Origin: Streptomyces fodineus
Lineage (GTDB): Bacteria > Actinomycetota > Actinomycetes > Streptomycetales > Streptomycetaceae
Direction: 5' to 3'
Length of the DNA: 64,000 bases
Assembly: GCF_001735805.1 (NCBI RefSeq)
Contig: NZ_CP017248.1
Coordinates: 434,001 to 498,000 of the forward strand
Shown here: piece by piece, positions 54,424 through 62,103 of the stretch
Position numbering within the stretch: position 1 is the first letter of the stretch
Layout of the letters: each line of letters opens with the position of its first letter
Notes under the pieces: generated by a model
What the model was told of the DNA's origin: nothing
The model's input: the letters and a program-made list of their open reading frames with translations, nothing else
The model's database searches: none
Position numbers and translations under genes: made by a program

Positions 54424-54835
54424 TGGCTGGTCACCGCCTCTCGCATGCGATGACCAGCGAGTACCCCGCGTGCGCGCGCCCCGGACATCCTCCTGTAGCA
54501 CAGTAGCCGGAAGACCTGCCGACGCGGTCCGGCCGCCGTGACCACTGCCGTACGCCGGGGTTGGTGTCGTCCGGCGCGGGTACCCGGGCGGCCGTGAAGT
54601 GGCAGGAGGCCGTCGCCGCGCTCACCGGGTTCGCCCGCGATCGTTCGCCGGCGGCGTCCCAGGTGACCGCCGTGGGCGCGATTTCGCAGGCCGAGGTCCT
54701 CCACCGTCCCGGTCTCGGACCGGCACTGATCAGCCTGCCGCAAGGAGCACCACTGACCCCCCGGCTCGCACGGTTCCGCTGCCGAACGCCGGCATCGGGA
54801 CCTCTCCCGGGCCGGACGAGTCACCTGGAGGGACG
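54424..54835. other. Intergenic, no gene recognised
   Basis: About 410 bases. A plus-strand frame from 54561 contains 'VKWQEAVAALTGFARDRSPA', which could be a decayed protein end, but it lacks a ribosome site and I cannot assign it. The last 60 bases hold the ribosome site and leader of the USP gene. Confidence 0.4.
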
Positions 54836-55726
54836 ATGACCACAGTCGGCCGATCCGGCACCGTACTGGTCGGCATGGATGACACGTCGGACGCCTGGCT
54901 CGCCGTCGAGTGGGCCGCCGCCGAGGCCGAGCTGAGCGGTGATGCGCTGCGGATCCTCCACTCCGTCGACCTCGGCGAAGAACCGGAGGGTGCGGATCAG
55001 GAGGACGACGCACGCGTCGTGCAGACAGGTGCCGGTGTCCTGGACGACGCCCAGGCCAGGATCGCTCTCGCCAGGCCCGGCCTCGGGACCGACGTCGTCC
55101 TCGCCCGGGGCCATCCGGCCGAGGCGCTGGTGGCGGCCGCCCGGGATGCCGACGCCCGGCTGATCGTGGTGGGGACCCGCGGTCGGGGCGGCTTCACCGG
55201 GCTGCTGGTGGGCTCGGTGAGTCTGAAGCTCGCCGCCCATGCGGACCGGCCGGTGGCCGTCGTCCGAGGGCGGAGCGACGGGGACGCGGTGCGCGACGTG
55301 GTCGTGGTCGGCATCGCGGACGAGCGTGACGGGGACGTCGTACGGTTCGGCCTCGCCGAGGCGGGACGGCGTGGTACCACGGTGCGTCTGCTGCACGCCT
55401 GGACTCCGCTGTCCCGGGCCGGTCTGATGGTGCCTCAGGTGAGCCGGGTGGACGACGACATGCGCCTGCACGAGCAACTGCTCGACCGCGCCCTCGCGCC
55501 GGTCGCCGAGTACCCGAGGGTGCACGCGGAACCGGAGATGGTCATCGGCTCGGCCGCCGGTGTGCTCGTGGAGGCTTCGGAGCGGGCCGGTCTGGTCGTG
55601 GTGGGGCGCCGTCCGCCTCGCGGTCGGCTGGGGCTGCGGCTGGGAACCGTGTCGCATGCCGTGCTGCACCATGCGAACTGTCCGGTCGCCGTGGTGCCCG
55701 TTGCGGCGGGTCAGCCGGAGGATTGA
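54836..55726 (+). CDS. Tandem universal stress protein (UspA x2)
   Basis: A 296-aa protein of two Usp domains. GGAGGGACG precedes the ATG. Domain 1: 'GTVLVGMDDTSDAWLAVEWA' and 'LIVVGTRGRGGFTGLLVGSV' (G-x2-G-x9-G-S/T ATP motif). Domain 2: 'VVVVGIADERDGDVVRFGLA' and 'VVGRRPPRGRLGLRLGTVSH'. The ATP loop of domain 2 has RRPPRGRLGLRLG with the last Ser/Thr replaced, so nucleotide binding there may be reduced. These proteins respond to hypoxia or starvation in actinobacteria. Converges with the M50-CBS protease gene. Confidence 0.92.
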   Translation: MTTVGRSGTVLVGMDDTSDAWLAVEWAAAEAELSGDALRILHSVDLGEEPEGADQEDDARVVQTGAGVLDDAQARIALARPGLGTDVVLARGHPAEALVAAARDADARLIVVGTRGRGGFTGLLVGSVSLKLAAHADRPVAVVRGRSDGDAVRDVVVVGIADERDGDVVRFGLAEAGRRGTTVRLLHAWTPLSRAGLMVPQVSRVDDDMRLHEQLLDRALAPVAEYPRVHAEPEMVIGSAAGVLVEASERAGLVVVGRRPPRGRLGLRLGTVSHAVLHHANCPVAVVPVAAGQPED

Positions 55727-55753
55727 ACACGGTTCGTACCCGTTGCCACGGAG

Positions 55754-56911
55754 TCAGCCCGAGGGCTGGACACGGTTGATGCCCGTCGGCCCGGCCGAGG
55801 TGAGCCAGTTGGTGACCCGGCTGATGTCGGACTGCGTGAGGATGCCGACGACCCGCTCTTCGGACAGGACGAGAGCGCGGTGGGCCGGGGCGGCCTGGAC
55901 GGCGGGCAGGAGATCGACCAGCCGGTCGTCGGGGCGCGCGGTCGGGAGGGTGTCGAGGGGCGCCATCACGCTGGTGACCGTGGTGCGCTCGCGTTCCGCC
56001 GGGGGGACCTGTCCGGCCTTGGCGACGCTGATCAGCCCCATGGGCCGTCCGGCGGGATCGGTGACCGGGAAGGCCGAGTGACGATAGACCCAGGACGGGC
56101 CGCTCAGGAACTCCTGGATCGTGGTGGCGGCCGGCACCGTCATGGGGTCCGGGGTCATCGCCCGGCACACCGGCACCGAGCCGAGCAGTTCCCGCAGCTC
56201 GGCCTGGCCACCCTCCGCGGTGGCCATGGCGATCATGAACCAGCCGATCAGTATCAGCCAGGCCCCGTCGGCCGCGGCACCGGTGAAGACGAGGTACACC
56301 CCGGCGGCGATGAGCAGCCAGCCGAGGGCGCGGCCGGCGGTGGTGGCGACCTCGGTGGCCCGCAGACGGCTGCCGGTGCGCCACCACACGAGGGCGCGCA
56401 GCAGCCGTCCGCCGTCGAGCGGCGCGGCCGGCAGCGCGTTGAACACCGCCAGCAGGACGTTGATCCCGGCCAGCCAGCCCAGCGCCTCGACCAGCAGCCC
56501 CGGTCCGTGCACCCGGTGGAACAGGATGGTCAGCAGCGTGAACGCCCCGCCCAGGGCGAGGCTGACGAGGGGCCCGACGCCGGCGATGCGCAGCTCGGCC
56601 GCCGGGCTCGGGGCCTCGCTCCTGAGGCGGGCGGCCCCGCCCAGCAGCCACAGCGTGATGTCGTCGCTGTCCACGCCGTTGCGGCGGGCGACGATCGCAT
56701 GGCTCAGCTCGTGGGCCAGGAGCGACAGCAGGAAGACCACGGCGGTGGCCAGCCCCCCCACGACGTACAGCCAGCCCGGAAGGCCCGGGTGGGCGTGCGG
56801 CAGACGGTCGGCGGCCAGTCCGAAGACGATCAGGACGAAGATGACCAGGACACTCCAGTGCGCCCTGATGCGGATGCCCGCCAGGTGTCCCAGCGAGAGC
56901 GTCGGCCCCAT
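55754..56911 (-). CDS. M50 site-2-type protease with CBS pair
   Basis: A 385-aa integral membrane metalloprotease. Start at 56911 with GGAGG eight bases before. Zinc site 'LLAHELSHAIVARRNG' (His67, Glu68, His71) and 'PAAPLDGGRLLRAL' (Asp166) fit the S2P family. A cytosolic CBS pair follows at about residues 245-370 ('VCRAMTPDPMTVPAATTIQE', 'HRALVLSEERVVGILTQSDI'). CBS domains bind adenine nucleotides and may gate proteolysis of membrane anchored regulators. A truncated CBS gene lies directly upstream. Confidence 0.9.
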   Translation of the reverse strand: MGPTLSLGHLAGIRIRAHWSVLVIFVLIVFGLAADRLPHAHPGLPGWLYVVGGLATAVVFLLSLLAHELSHAIVARRNGVDSDDITLWLLGGAARLRSEAPSPAAELRIAGVGPLVSLALGGAFTLLTILFHRVHGPGLLVEALGWLAGINVLLAVFNALPAAPLDGGRLLRALVWWRTGSRLRATEVATTAGRALGWLLIAAGVYLVFTGAAADGAWLILIGWFMIAMATAEGGQAELRELLGSVPVCRAMTPDPMTVPAATTIQEFLSGPSWVYRHSAFPVTDPAGRPMGLISVAKAGQVPPAERERTTVTSVMAPLDTLPTARPDDRLVDLLPAVQAAPAHRALVLSEERVVGILTQSDISRVTNWLTSAGPTGINRVQPSG

Positions 56912-56912
56912 G

Positions 56913-57310
56913 TCAGGCACCTCCTGTGCCGGCGTACGTGCGCACCGGGAAGCGGACCGTGCACCCGGCTGGGAGCGGAGAGCCGGGGGCCGGTCCGCCG
57001 CGGTCCGCGGACAACGGCGAACGGCTTCGGCACACGTGCCGAAGCCGAAGGGCGACGGCAGCAGCGGGAGGCACCCCCTGCGGGATCGCCACCGATAGGT
57101 TCGGCTCCGCGGAGCCGATGTCGGCGAGGGCGGACTGCGGATCGCGCTCGATGGCCAGGCCGCCCAGGGTGAGTGTGCCGACCAGCCGGCCGTCCTCGAT
57201 GACCGGCAGCCGCCGCAGGGCGTGCTCGCGCATCATCCGTACGGCCTGGTCGATGTCGTCCTGCGGGGAGCAGGTGACCAGGTCGGCGCTGCACACGTCC
57301 CCGGCGGTCG
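56913..57310 (-). pseudogene. 5'-truncated CBS-domain protein
   Basis: The frame from about 57310 to 56913 has 'CSADLVTCSPQDDIDQAVRM', 'MREHALRRLPVIEDGRLVGT' and 'AIERDPQSALADIGSAEPN', the second CBS domain of the ordinary 2-CBS actinobacterial proteins (about 140 aa). The first CBS domain is missing; directly upstream lies the end of the erythromycin-esterase-like gene. A GTG at 57296 could start a fragment, but it lacks a ribosome site. A read-through tail of over 50 residues follows the normal end. Confidence 0.55.
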
Positions 57311-57384
57311 TACGAGTGTGACCCCGGGACGAGCCCCGGGGTGTACCTGTGCCAACCGGCGAGTACCCCGCGCGGGGACACGCG

Positions 57385-58716
57385 TCACACGCCGACGGGC
57401 CAGGTCTGCTGCTCCGGGGTCTCCGCGGGCAGGGGGTGCAGGGGCGTGAGCGCCTGAGTGCGGTCGAGGTAGCAGAAGGCGTCGTAGCGCTGGGCCAGGA
57501 CCGTGGGGACGTAGTTGCGGACGCGCTCGTGCTGCGGCCGGTACACCACGCCGATCGCGCGGTGACCGCGCTCTTCGTGGAACCACTCGCCTCGGCCGGC
57601 AGAGGGCGGATGCTGCAACTGCACATGCGGGAAGACGAACAGCGCCCGCGCGCCGGGCAGTGCCCGGTGCAGCAGATCCTCCAGGCTGCCCGTGCGGGCG
57701 GGCGGCACACTCATGATCCTCGGTGCGTCCCCCCAGGCGTCCGCGGCGACCACGGTGCCGGAGTGCGAGCCGAAACCGACCAGCACCACGCCCTTGCCCA
57801 TGTGGCGTTCCCGCACCAGCTGACCGACGTTGACCTCGCCGATGTCGGCCATGTCCGTGGCTCGCGCGTCACCGATGTGGGTGTTGTGCTCCCACACCAC
57901 CGCCTTGGCGTCGGGGCCGTAGTACTCCATCAGCCGGTCCAGGGTGTCGGCCATGTGGTGGTCGCGGATGTTCCAGGACTCGGGCCCGCTGTCGAGCATG
58001 GCCCGGTAGTAGCGCTCGGCGCCGGCCAGTACCTCGGCGTTCTGCCGGGCGGCGAACTCCGCGAGCGAGCCGTCCGGGCCGGCCGCCCCGGCGGCCCGCC
58101 GCCGCAGCTCCGTGAGCAGGGACACCACCTGTGGCTCGCAGCCCTCGGGCACATATCGGGTGGCCGGCGCGTACGACTGCGAATCCGCGGCGTACGGCTC
58201 GAAGCAGCGGTACGCCTCCAGGGCGTGCTCCACCTGGTCGGGGTCGTGCTCGCGCAGATGACCGAGCACCGCGTGCAGCGACTCCCACAGGCTGTAGACG
58301 TCCAGCCCGAAGAAGCCGACGCGCCGCTCGGGCGGCAGTGCCTCGTTGTGGCGGCGCAGCCAGCGGGCGAAGGCGGCCACGTCGGTGTTGGCCCACATCC
58401 AGGCCGGCCAGCGCCTGAAGCCGGCCAGCACCTCGCCGGGGTCCTCGGGCGCGCCCGGCGCGGCGACCACCGCGCAGTGGACGGCCTGGCAGTCCGGCCA
58501 GTCGCCCTCCACGGCGACGAAGGAGAATCCCTTCTCCTCGATGAGCCGGCGCGTCAGCGCATCCCGTACCTGGTAGTAGTCGGCGGTGCCGTGGGAGGCC
58601 TCGCCGAGCAGCACATAGCGGGCGTCGCCGATGCGCTCCACCAGGGGGTCCAAAGACGCCTGATCGGTCAGCGGCAGGGCATGGTTCCGTATGCGGTCCT
58701 GGTCGGTGTCGGGCAC
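57385..58716 (-). CDS. Erythromycin esterase family protein
   Basis: A 443-aa protein of the EreA/B (PF05139) family. Signatures: 'YVLLGEASHGTADYYQVRD' (Glu39, His42), 'FVAVEGDWPDCQAVHCAVVA', 'FFGLDVYSLWESLHAVLGH' and 'VVWEHNTHIGDARATDMADI' with the catalytic His. Resistance-type members hydrolyse macrolide lactones; the family is large, and most Streptomyces members have unknown substrates. The length is right and all key residues are present. It is preceded by a GC-rich spacer and the 70-aa gene at 58840. Confidence 0.88.
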   Translation of the reverse strand: MPDTDQDRIRNHALPLTDQASLDPLVERIGDARYVLLGEASHGTADYYQVRDALTRRLIEEKGFSFVAVEGDWPDCQAVHCAVVAAPGAPEDPGEVLAGFRRWPAWMWANTDVAAFARWLRRHNEALPPERRVGFFGLDVYSLWESLHAVLGHLREHDPDQVEHALEAYRCFEPYAADSQSYAPATRYVPEGCEPQVVSLLTELRRRAAGAAGPDGSLAEFAARQNAEVLAGAERYYRAMLDSGPESWNIRDHHMADTLDRLMEYYGPDAKAVVWEHNTHIGDARATDMADIGEVNVGQLVRERHMGKGVVLVGFGSHSGTVVAADAWGDAPRIMSVPPARTGSLEDLLHRALPGARALFVFPHVQLQHPPSAGRGEWFHEERGHRAIGVVYRPQHERVRNYVPTVLAQRYDAFCYLDRTQALTPLHPLPAETPEQQTWPVGV

Positions 58717-58839
58717 GGCGTGCTCCCCTTTTCCGCAGGGTGCGGCCTCGGGTTCCCGTGGTGCCGCGCCCCGAAACGGCGGGCGCGGCGGCGCTGCGGT
58801 ACGGGTGCAGGGCTGTGCGACGGTGCACCGGTCCCGGTG

Positions 58840-59052
58840 TCAGCGAGCGCAGCCGACGTCCAGTACCTCGACCACGTCGCCGTGGATCGTGTACACGAGC
58901 CAGCACCACTCGCCGAACGCGGCCGCGAGGTCCGGCGCCTGAGTCTCGGTGTCGTCGATGGTCGCACCGATGAGCCTGATGATCTCTTCGTGCATCTCGC
59001 CCGGCACGTCGAAGAGAACGTCGGCGGCCCTTTGGATCATTTCAACTTTCAT
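58840..59052 (-). CDS. Small acidic protein, unknown
   Basis: A 70-aa protein starting at 59052 ('MKVEMIQRAADVLFDVPGEM'), with CGGGGGG upstream. Mostly helical and acidic; 'GEWCWLVYTIHGDVVEVLDV' at the C-terminus could be a beta hairpin. No known family. It stands alone between the esterase-like and YbdK-like genes. Confidence 0.6.
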   Translation of the reverse strand: MKVEMIQRAADVLFDVPGEMHEEIIRLIGATIDDTETQAPDLAAAFGEWCWLVYTIHGDVVEVLDVGCAR

Positions 59053-59227
59053 GACACCCCCCGGGACGAGCGGAAGCGGCACGGTCCGGCGAAGCCGAGT
59101 ACTCCGGGCTGCGCTCATTTCCGAACAGAGCCCTCAGGACCACCGTAAACCCGCCGGGCGCCCATGGATGTCAACGAATCCTCCGATCCGCGCCCGAGCG
59201 CGGACCGGAGTGACGTCCGGGTCTGAC

Positions 59228-60397
59228 TCAGGGAAGCTCGACAGCGAGGTCGTCCACCACGGCCCGCAGGTCGCCCTCGTGCCGTTCGGCGATGCGCCTC
59301 TGTCGCGCGGCGCCGGTCCCGGTGCGCTGGACATCGCTCAGCCAGCCACCGACCCGCTGGTCGTCGCCGTGCCGGCCCAGGTACGGCTCGGCCCGTTTCC
59401 ACAGCTCCTCGATCAGCCGGCCGACGGTCATGGGGACGCAGTCGCGGGTGTGGGTGCCCGGCAGGGTGCCGGTCGGCCCGTGCCGGGCGGCCTGCCAGCA
59501 GGCCGCCCTCAGCAGCGGGTCGGGGACCTCGGGTGCGCGTTCGCCGGCGCGCGCCACCTCCACGGCGTGTCCGACCAGGGCGCGGACGAGCAGCGCGTAC
59601 GCGGTGGTGGTACCGGCGTCGGGCAGCACGTCGGCGATGCGTACCTCGATGGTGGGAAGATGCGGCGAGGGCCGGACGTGCCAGTAGACCATGGCCGGAT
59701 CCAGCGCCGCCCCGATGGCCACGAGCCGGTCGACGATCCATGCGTGGTGGGCCGCGCCGCGCAGGTAGGGGGGAGGCCCGGCTGAGGGCCACCGGCTCCA
59801 GACCATGGTGCGCCAGCTCGCGTACCCGGTGTCCGTTCCGTCGCCGTACGGGGAGTTGGCGGTGAGGGCCAGCAGCAGCGGCATCCAGCCCCGTAGGTGG
59901 TTGACCGCCTGGACGGCTTCTTCCCGGTCGGCGACGCCGACGTGCACGTGGCAGGCGTTCACGCCTTGGTCTTCGACCACGGGTCCGAAGCGGCCGACGA
60001 GGGCGCGGTAACGTGCCTGGTCCAGGACGGGCGGAGGCCCTGACCGGCCGAGGACGGCCATGCCGCTGGGCACCAGCAGACAGTCGTGCTCGGCAGCGGC
60101 GGCGGCCGCGCCGGTGCGTAATCGTGCGATTTCCGCCTCCAGTTCGGCGGCGGTACGACACACCGCGCTGACGGTCTCCACCTGGGACTGCGACAGCTCG
60201 GGTACGGCATGCGGCCCGCCGAGGTGAGCACGAGCGGCGCACACCACGGAAAGAGACCTGTAGACAGCCGACCTGCTGTGCCGGTCGGCCAGGACGAACT
60301 CCTCCTCCACGCCCACCGTCGGCGGTGCAGCCGCCTCCGGTGAGAACCCGGACCCGCCGGCGGCAGCGGGGGTCACGGCATCAAACGGCTCTGGCAC
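59228..60397 (-). CDS. YbdK-type carboxylate-amine ligase (GCS2 family)
   Basis: A 389-aa enzyme; the GTG at 60397 has GGAAAGG upstream. GCS2 signature 'VGVEEEFVLADRHSRSAVYR', 'VVEDQGVNACHVHVGVADRE' (His pair), 'LTANSPYGDGTDTGYASWRT' and 'HLPTIEVRIADVLPDAGTTT'. Such enzymes are weak glutamate-cysteine ligases or related. In actinobacteria they may make mycothiol-independent gamma-glutamyl conjugates. No ergothioneine or glutathione genes are adjacent. Confidence 0.88.
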   Translation of the reverse strand: MPEPFDAVTPAAAGGSGFSPEAAAPPTVGVEEEFVLADRHSRSAVYRSLSVVCAARAHLGGPHAVPELSQSQVETVSAVCRTAAELEAEIARLRTGAAAAAAEHDCLLVPSGMAVLGRSGPPPVLDQARYRALVGRFGPVVEDQGVNACHVHVGVADREEAVQAVNHLRGWMPLLLALTANSPYGDGTDTGYASWRTMVWSRWPSAGPPPYLRGAAHHAWIVDRLVAIGAALDPAMVYWHVRPSPHLPTIEVRIADVLPDAGTTTAYALLVRALVGHAVEVARAGERAPEVPDPLLRAACWQAARHGPTGTLPGTHTRDCVPMTVGRLIEELWKRAEPYLGRHGDDQRVGGWLSDVQRTGTGAARQRRIAERHEGDLRAVVDDLAVELP

Positions 60398-60705
60398 GTC
60401 CAGCCCTTTCCGAAGACACGGACACCGGCAACCACACGTCGCCGGCTCCGCGCGGCTCGCGCTCACTCCTCCCACGCCCCGGACGCATAGGCCACTGACT
60501 GCCGAACAACGGGTGGGAACCGACATGCTGAGCCTTCGACCCGATCTGCTGCAAGCGATTGCCAAGCCACCATCACAGCGACCGGCCGAAAGGGACCAAC
60601 CGACCTCCTGGCCGGTGCCGAATGCAAGCCGCGAAGTGACTGAATTCGTCCCTTACTTCACGTGGGACTTGCGGACGTGGTGCAACTATGTGATGAAATC
60701 TACCG
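60398..60705. other. Divergent promoter region, no gene seen
   Basis: About 308 bases between the YbdK-like gene (minus) and the DUF2993 gene (plus). It should carry both promoters; I cannot assign boxes. Ribosome-site quality for the plus-strand gene is poor. Confidence 0.4.
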
Positions 60706-61950
60706 ATGCGTACCCCCCACATACAGACGCATCACGCTGCCCAGTCGGACGGGGCTCCTCCCGAAAAGGTTCCACTCGGGCGCAACCCGTACGACGAACT
60801 GGCCGCGCTGGCGGACCATCCGCTGGACGACTTCCTCACCGAAGACGGCCAGGCGCCCCGGCAGGACGAGGACGCCGAGGTGCCCTGGGCGCCGCCCAAC
60901 CACCGGCGTGGCAGCCGCCGTCGTAACCGCGCCACCGGCCTGCCCACCGTGGCCCGTCTCCTCGTCTGGGTGCTGACCCTCGTCTGCCTCGTCACCCTCG
61001 CCGACCGCTGGGCGCTGCTGTACGCCGAGCACAAGACGTCCGAACAGCTCAAGGACAAGCTGCACCTCACCGCCGCCCCCGAGGTGCACATCGGTGGCTT
61101 TCCCTTCCTCACGCAACTGGCCGCTCGACGCCTGGACTCGGTCTCCGTCACCGTCCCGGACATCCCGGCCCAGCGGGTCACCCTCACCCAGGTCACGGCC
61201 ACCGCCAGTGACATCCGCATCGACGGCGACGGGCCCACCACGGTGCGCGGCGCACTCGTCCGGCAGGTGCACGGTCAGGTCCTGCTGTCCTTCGCCGACA
61301 TGAACCGCGAACTCGGCGCCTCCCAGGTGACGTTCACGGCCCAAGGGCCCGGCCGCGTCCTGGCCCACGGCGCCCTGCGCATCGCGGGCCGCGACCTGAG
61401 CGTGCGGGCCGCCGCCGACGTCCGCCGCGTCGGGGACCGTGGCATCGCCACCTCCGTGGACGGCATACAGCTCGACATCGACGACCTCGCGACGTACCGG
61501 CCCGGCACCCGGCCCACCGAGGGCCTCCACCTGACCCCCGCCTCGGCGCGCCGTCTCACCCGGGAGGGGGAGAAGATCAGGAGCCTGCTGACCGTCCCGG
61601 AGATCGTGCACCGTCTGGGCGTCCCCGACAGCTTGCTGCGCGCCGCTCTCCACGACGAGGACAAACTCCATCGACTCACCGGCGCGCCACGCTTCCTGCA
61701 CGACCTGACCGGCATCAACCTCCTGGACACGGCACTCGCCCACCCCGGGCTCCTCAAGCAACTGGGCCTGGACCCGTCCCTGCTCACCGCCCTGACCAAG
61801 CTCACCCGCCCCCAGATCGCCGACCACTTCTCCTTCGCCGTCCAGCTACCGAAACCGCCCGATGGCGCTCTGAGCCTGCAGCGCGTGACGGTGGACAAGG
61901 ACGGCATCCGTGCGGATGTGTCGGGAGCGGGGCTGCTGCTGGGCCGCTGA
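60706..61950 (+). CDS. DUF2993 (LmeA-like) membrane-anchored protein
   Basis: A 414-aa protein. An N-terminal cytosolic tail of about 80 residues (with 'PYDELAALADHPLDDFL') precedes one transmembrane helix, 'VARLLVWVLTLVCLVTLADR'. The extracytoplasmic DUF2993 domain follows: 'HIGGFPFLTQLAARRLDSVS' and 'TASDIRIDGDGPTTVRGALV'. The mycobacterial homologue LmeA takes part in lipoarabinomannan/lipomannan maturation in the envelope; a similar envelope lipid role is likely here. The ribosome site of the chosen ATG is weak. Confidence 0.8.
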   Translation: MRTPHIQTHHAAQSDGAPPEKVPLGRNPYDELAALADHPLDDFLTEDGQAPRQDEDAEVPWAPPNHRRGSRRRNRATGLPTVARLLVWVLTLVCLVTLADRWALLYAEHKTSEQLKDKLHLTAAPEVHIGGFPFLTQLAARRLDSVSVTVPDIPAQRVTLTQVTATASDIRIDGDGPTTVRGALVRQVHGQVLLSFADMNRELGASQVTFTAQGPGRVLAHGALRIAGRDLSVRAAADVRRVGDRGIATSVDGIQLDIDDLATYRPGTRPTEGLHLTPASARRLTREGEKIRSLLTVPEIVHRLGVPDSLLRAALHDEDKLHRLTGAPRFLHDLTGINLLDTALAHPGLLKQLGLDPSLLTALTKLTRPQIADHFSFAVQLPKPPDGALSLQRVTVDKDGIRADVSGAGLLLGR

Positions 61951-62103
61951 CCGCAGGGCGAGCAGCGCGCCTCTCCTGGCCGTGTCCGGCCGGCCCTCCC
62001 CGGGCCGGGCCGGCTGCCGCCGGTACGTATGTGCCGACGGCGCCGGCGGGGGTGCCGCTAAAACCGGGTGCGCCCGCTCGCTCCGCGTTGGGACCATGCT
62101 GGA

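Noticed and set aside
57385..58716. Calling the EreA/B family protein a macrolide resistance gene
   Set aside because: Most Streptomyces members of the family are not linked to macrolide resistance, and no macrolide genes are nearby, so only the family name is given.
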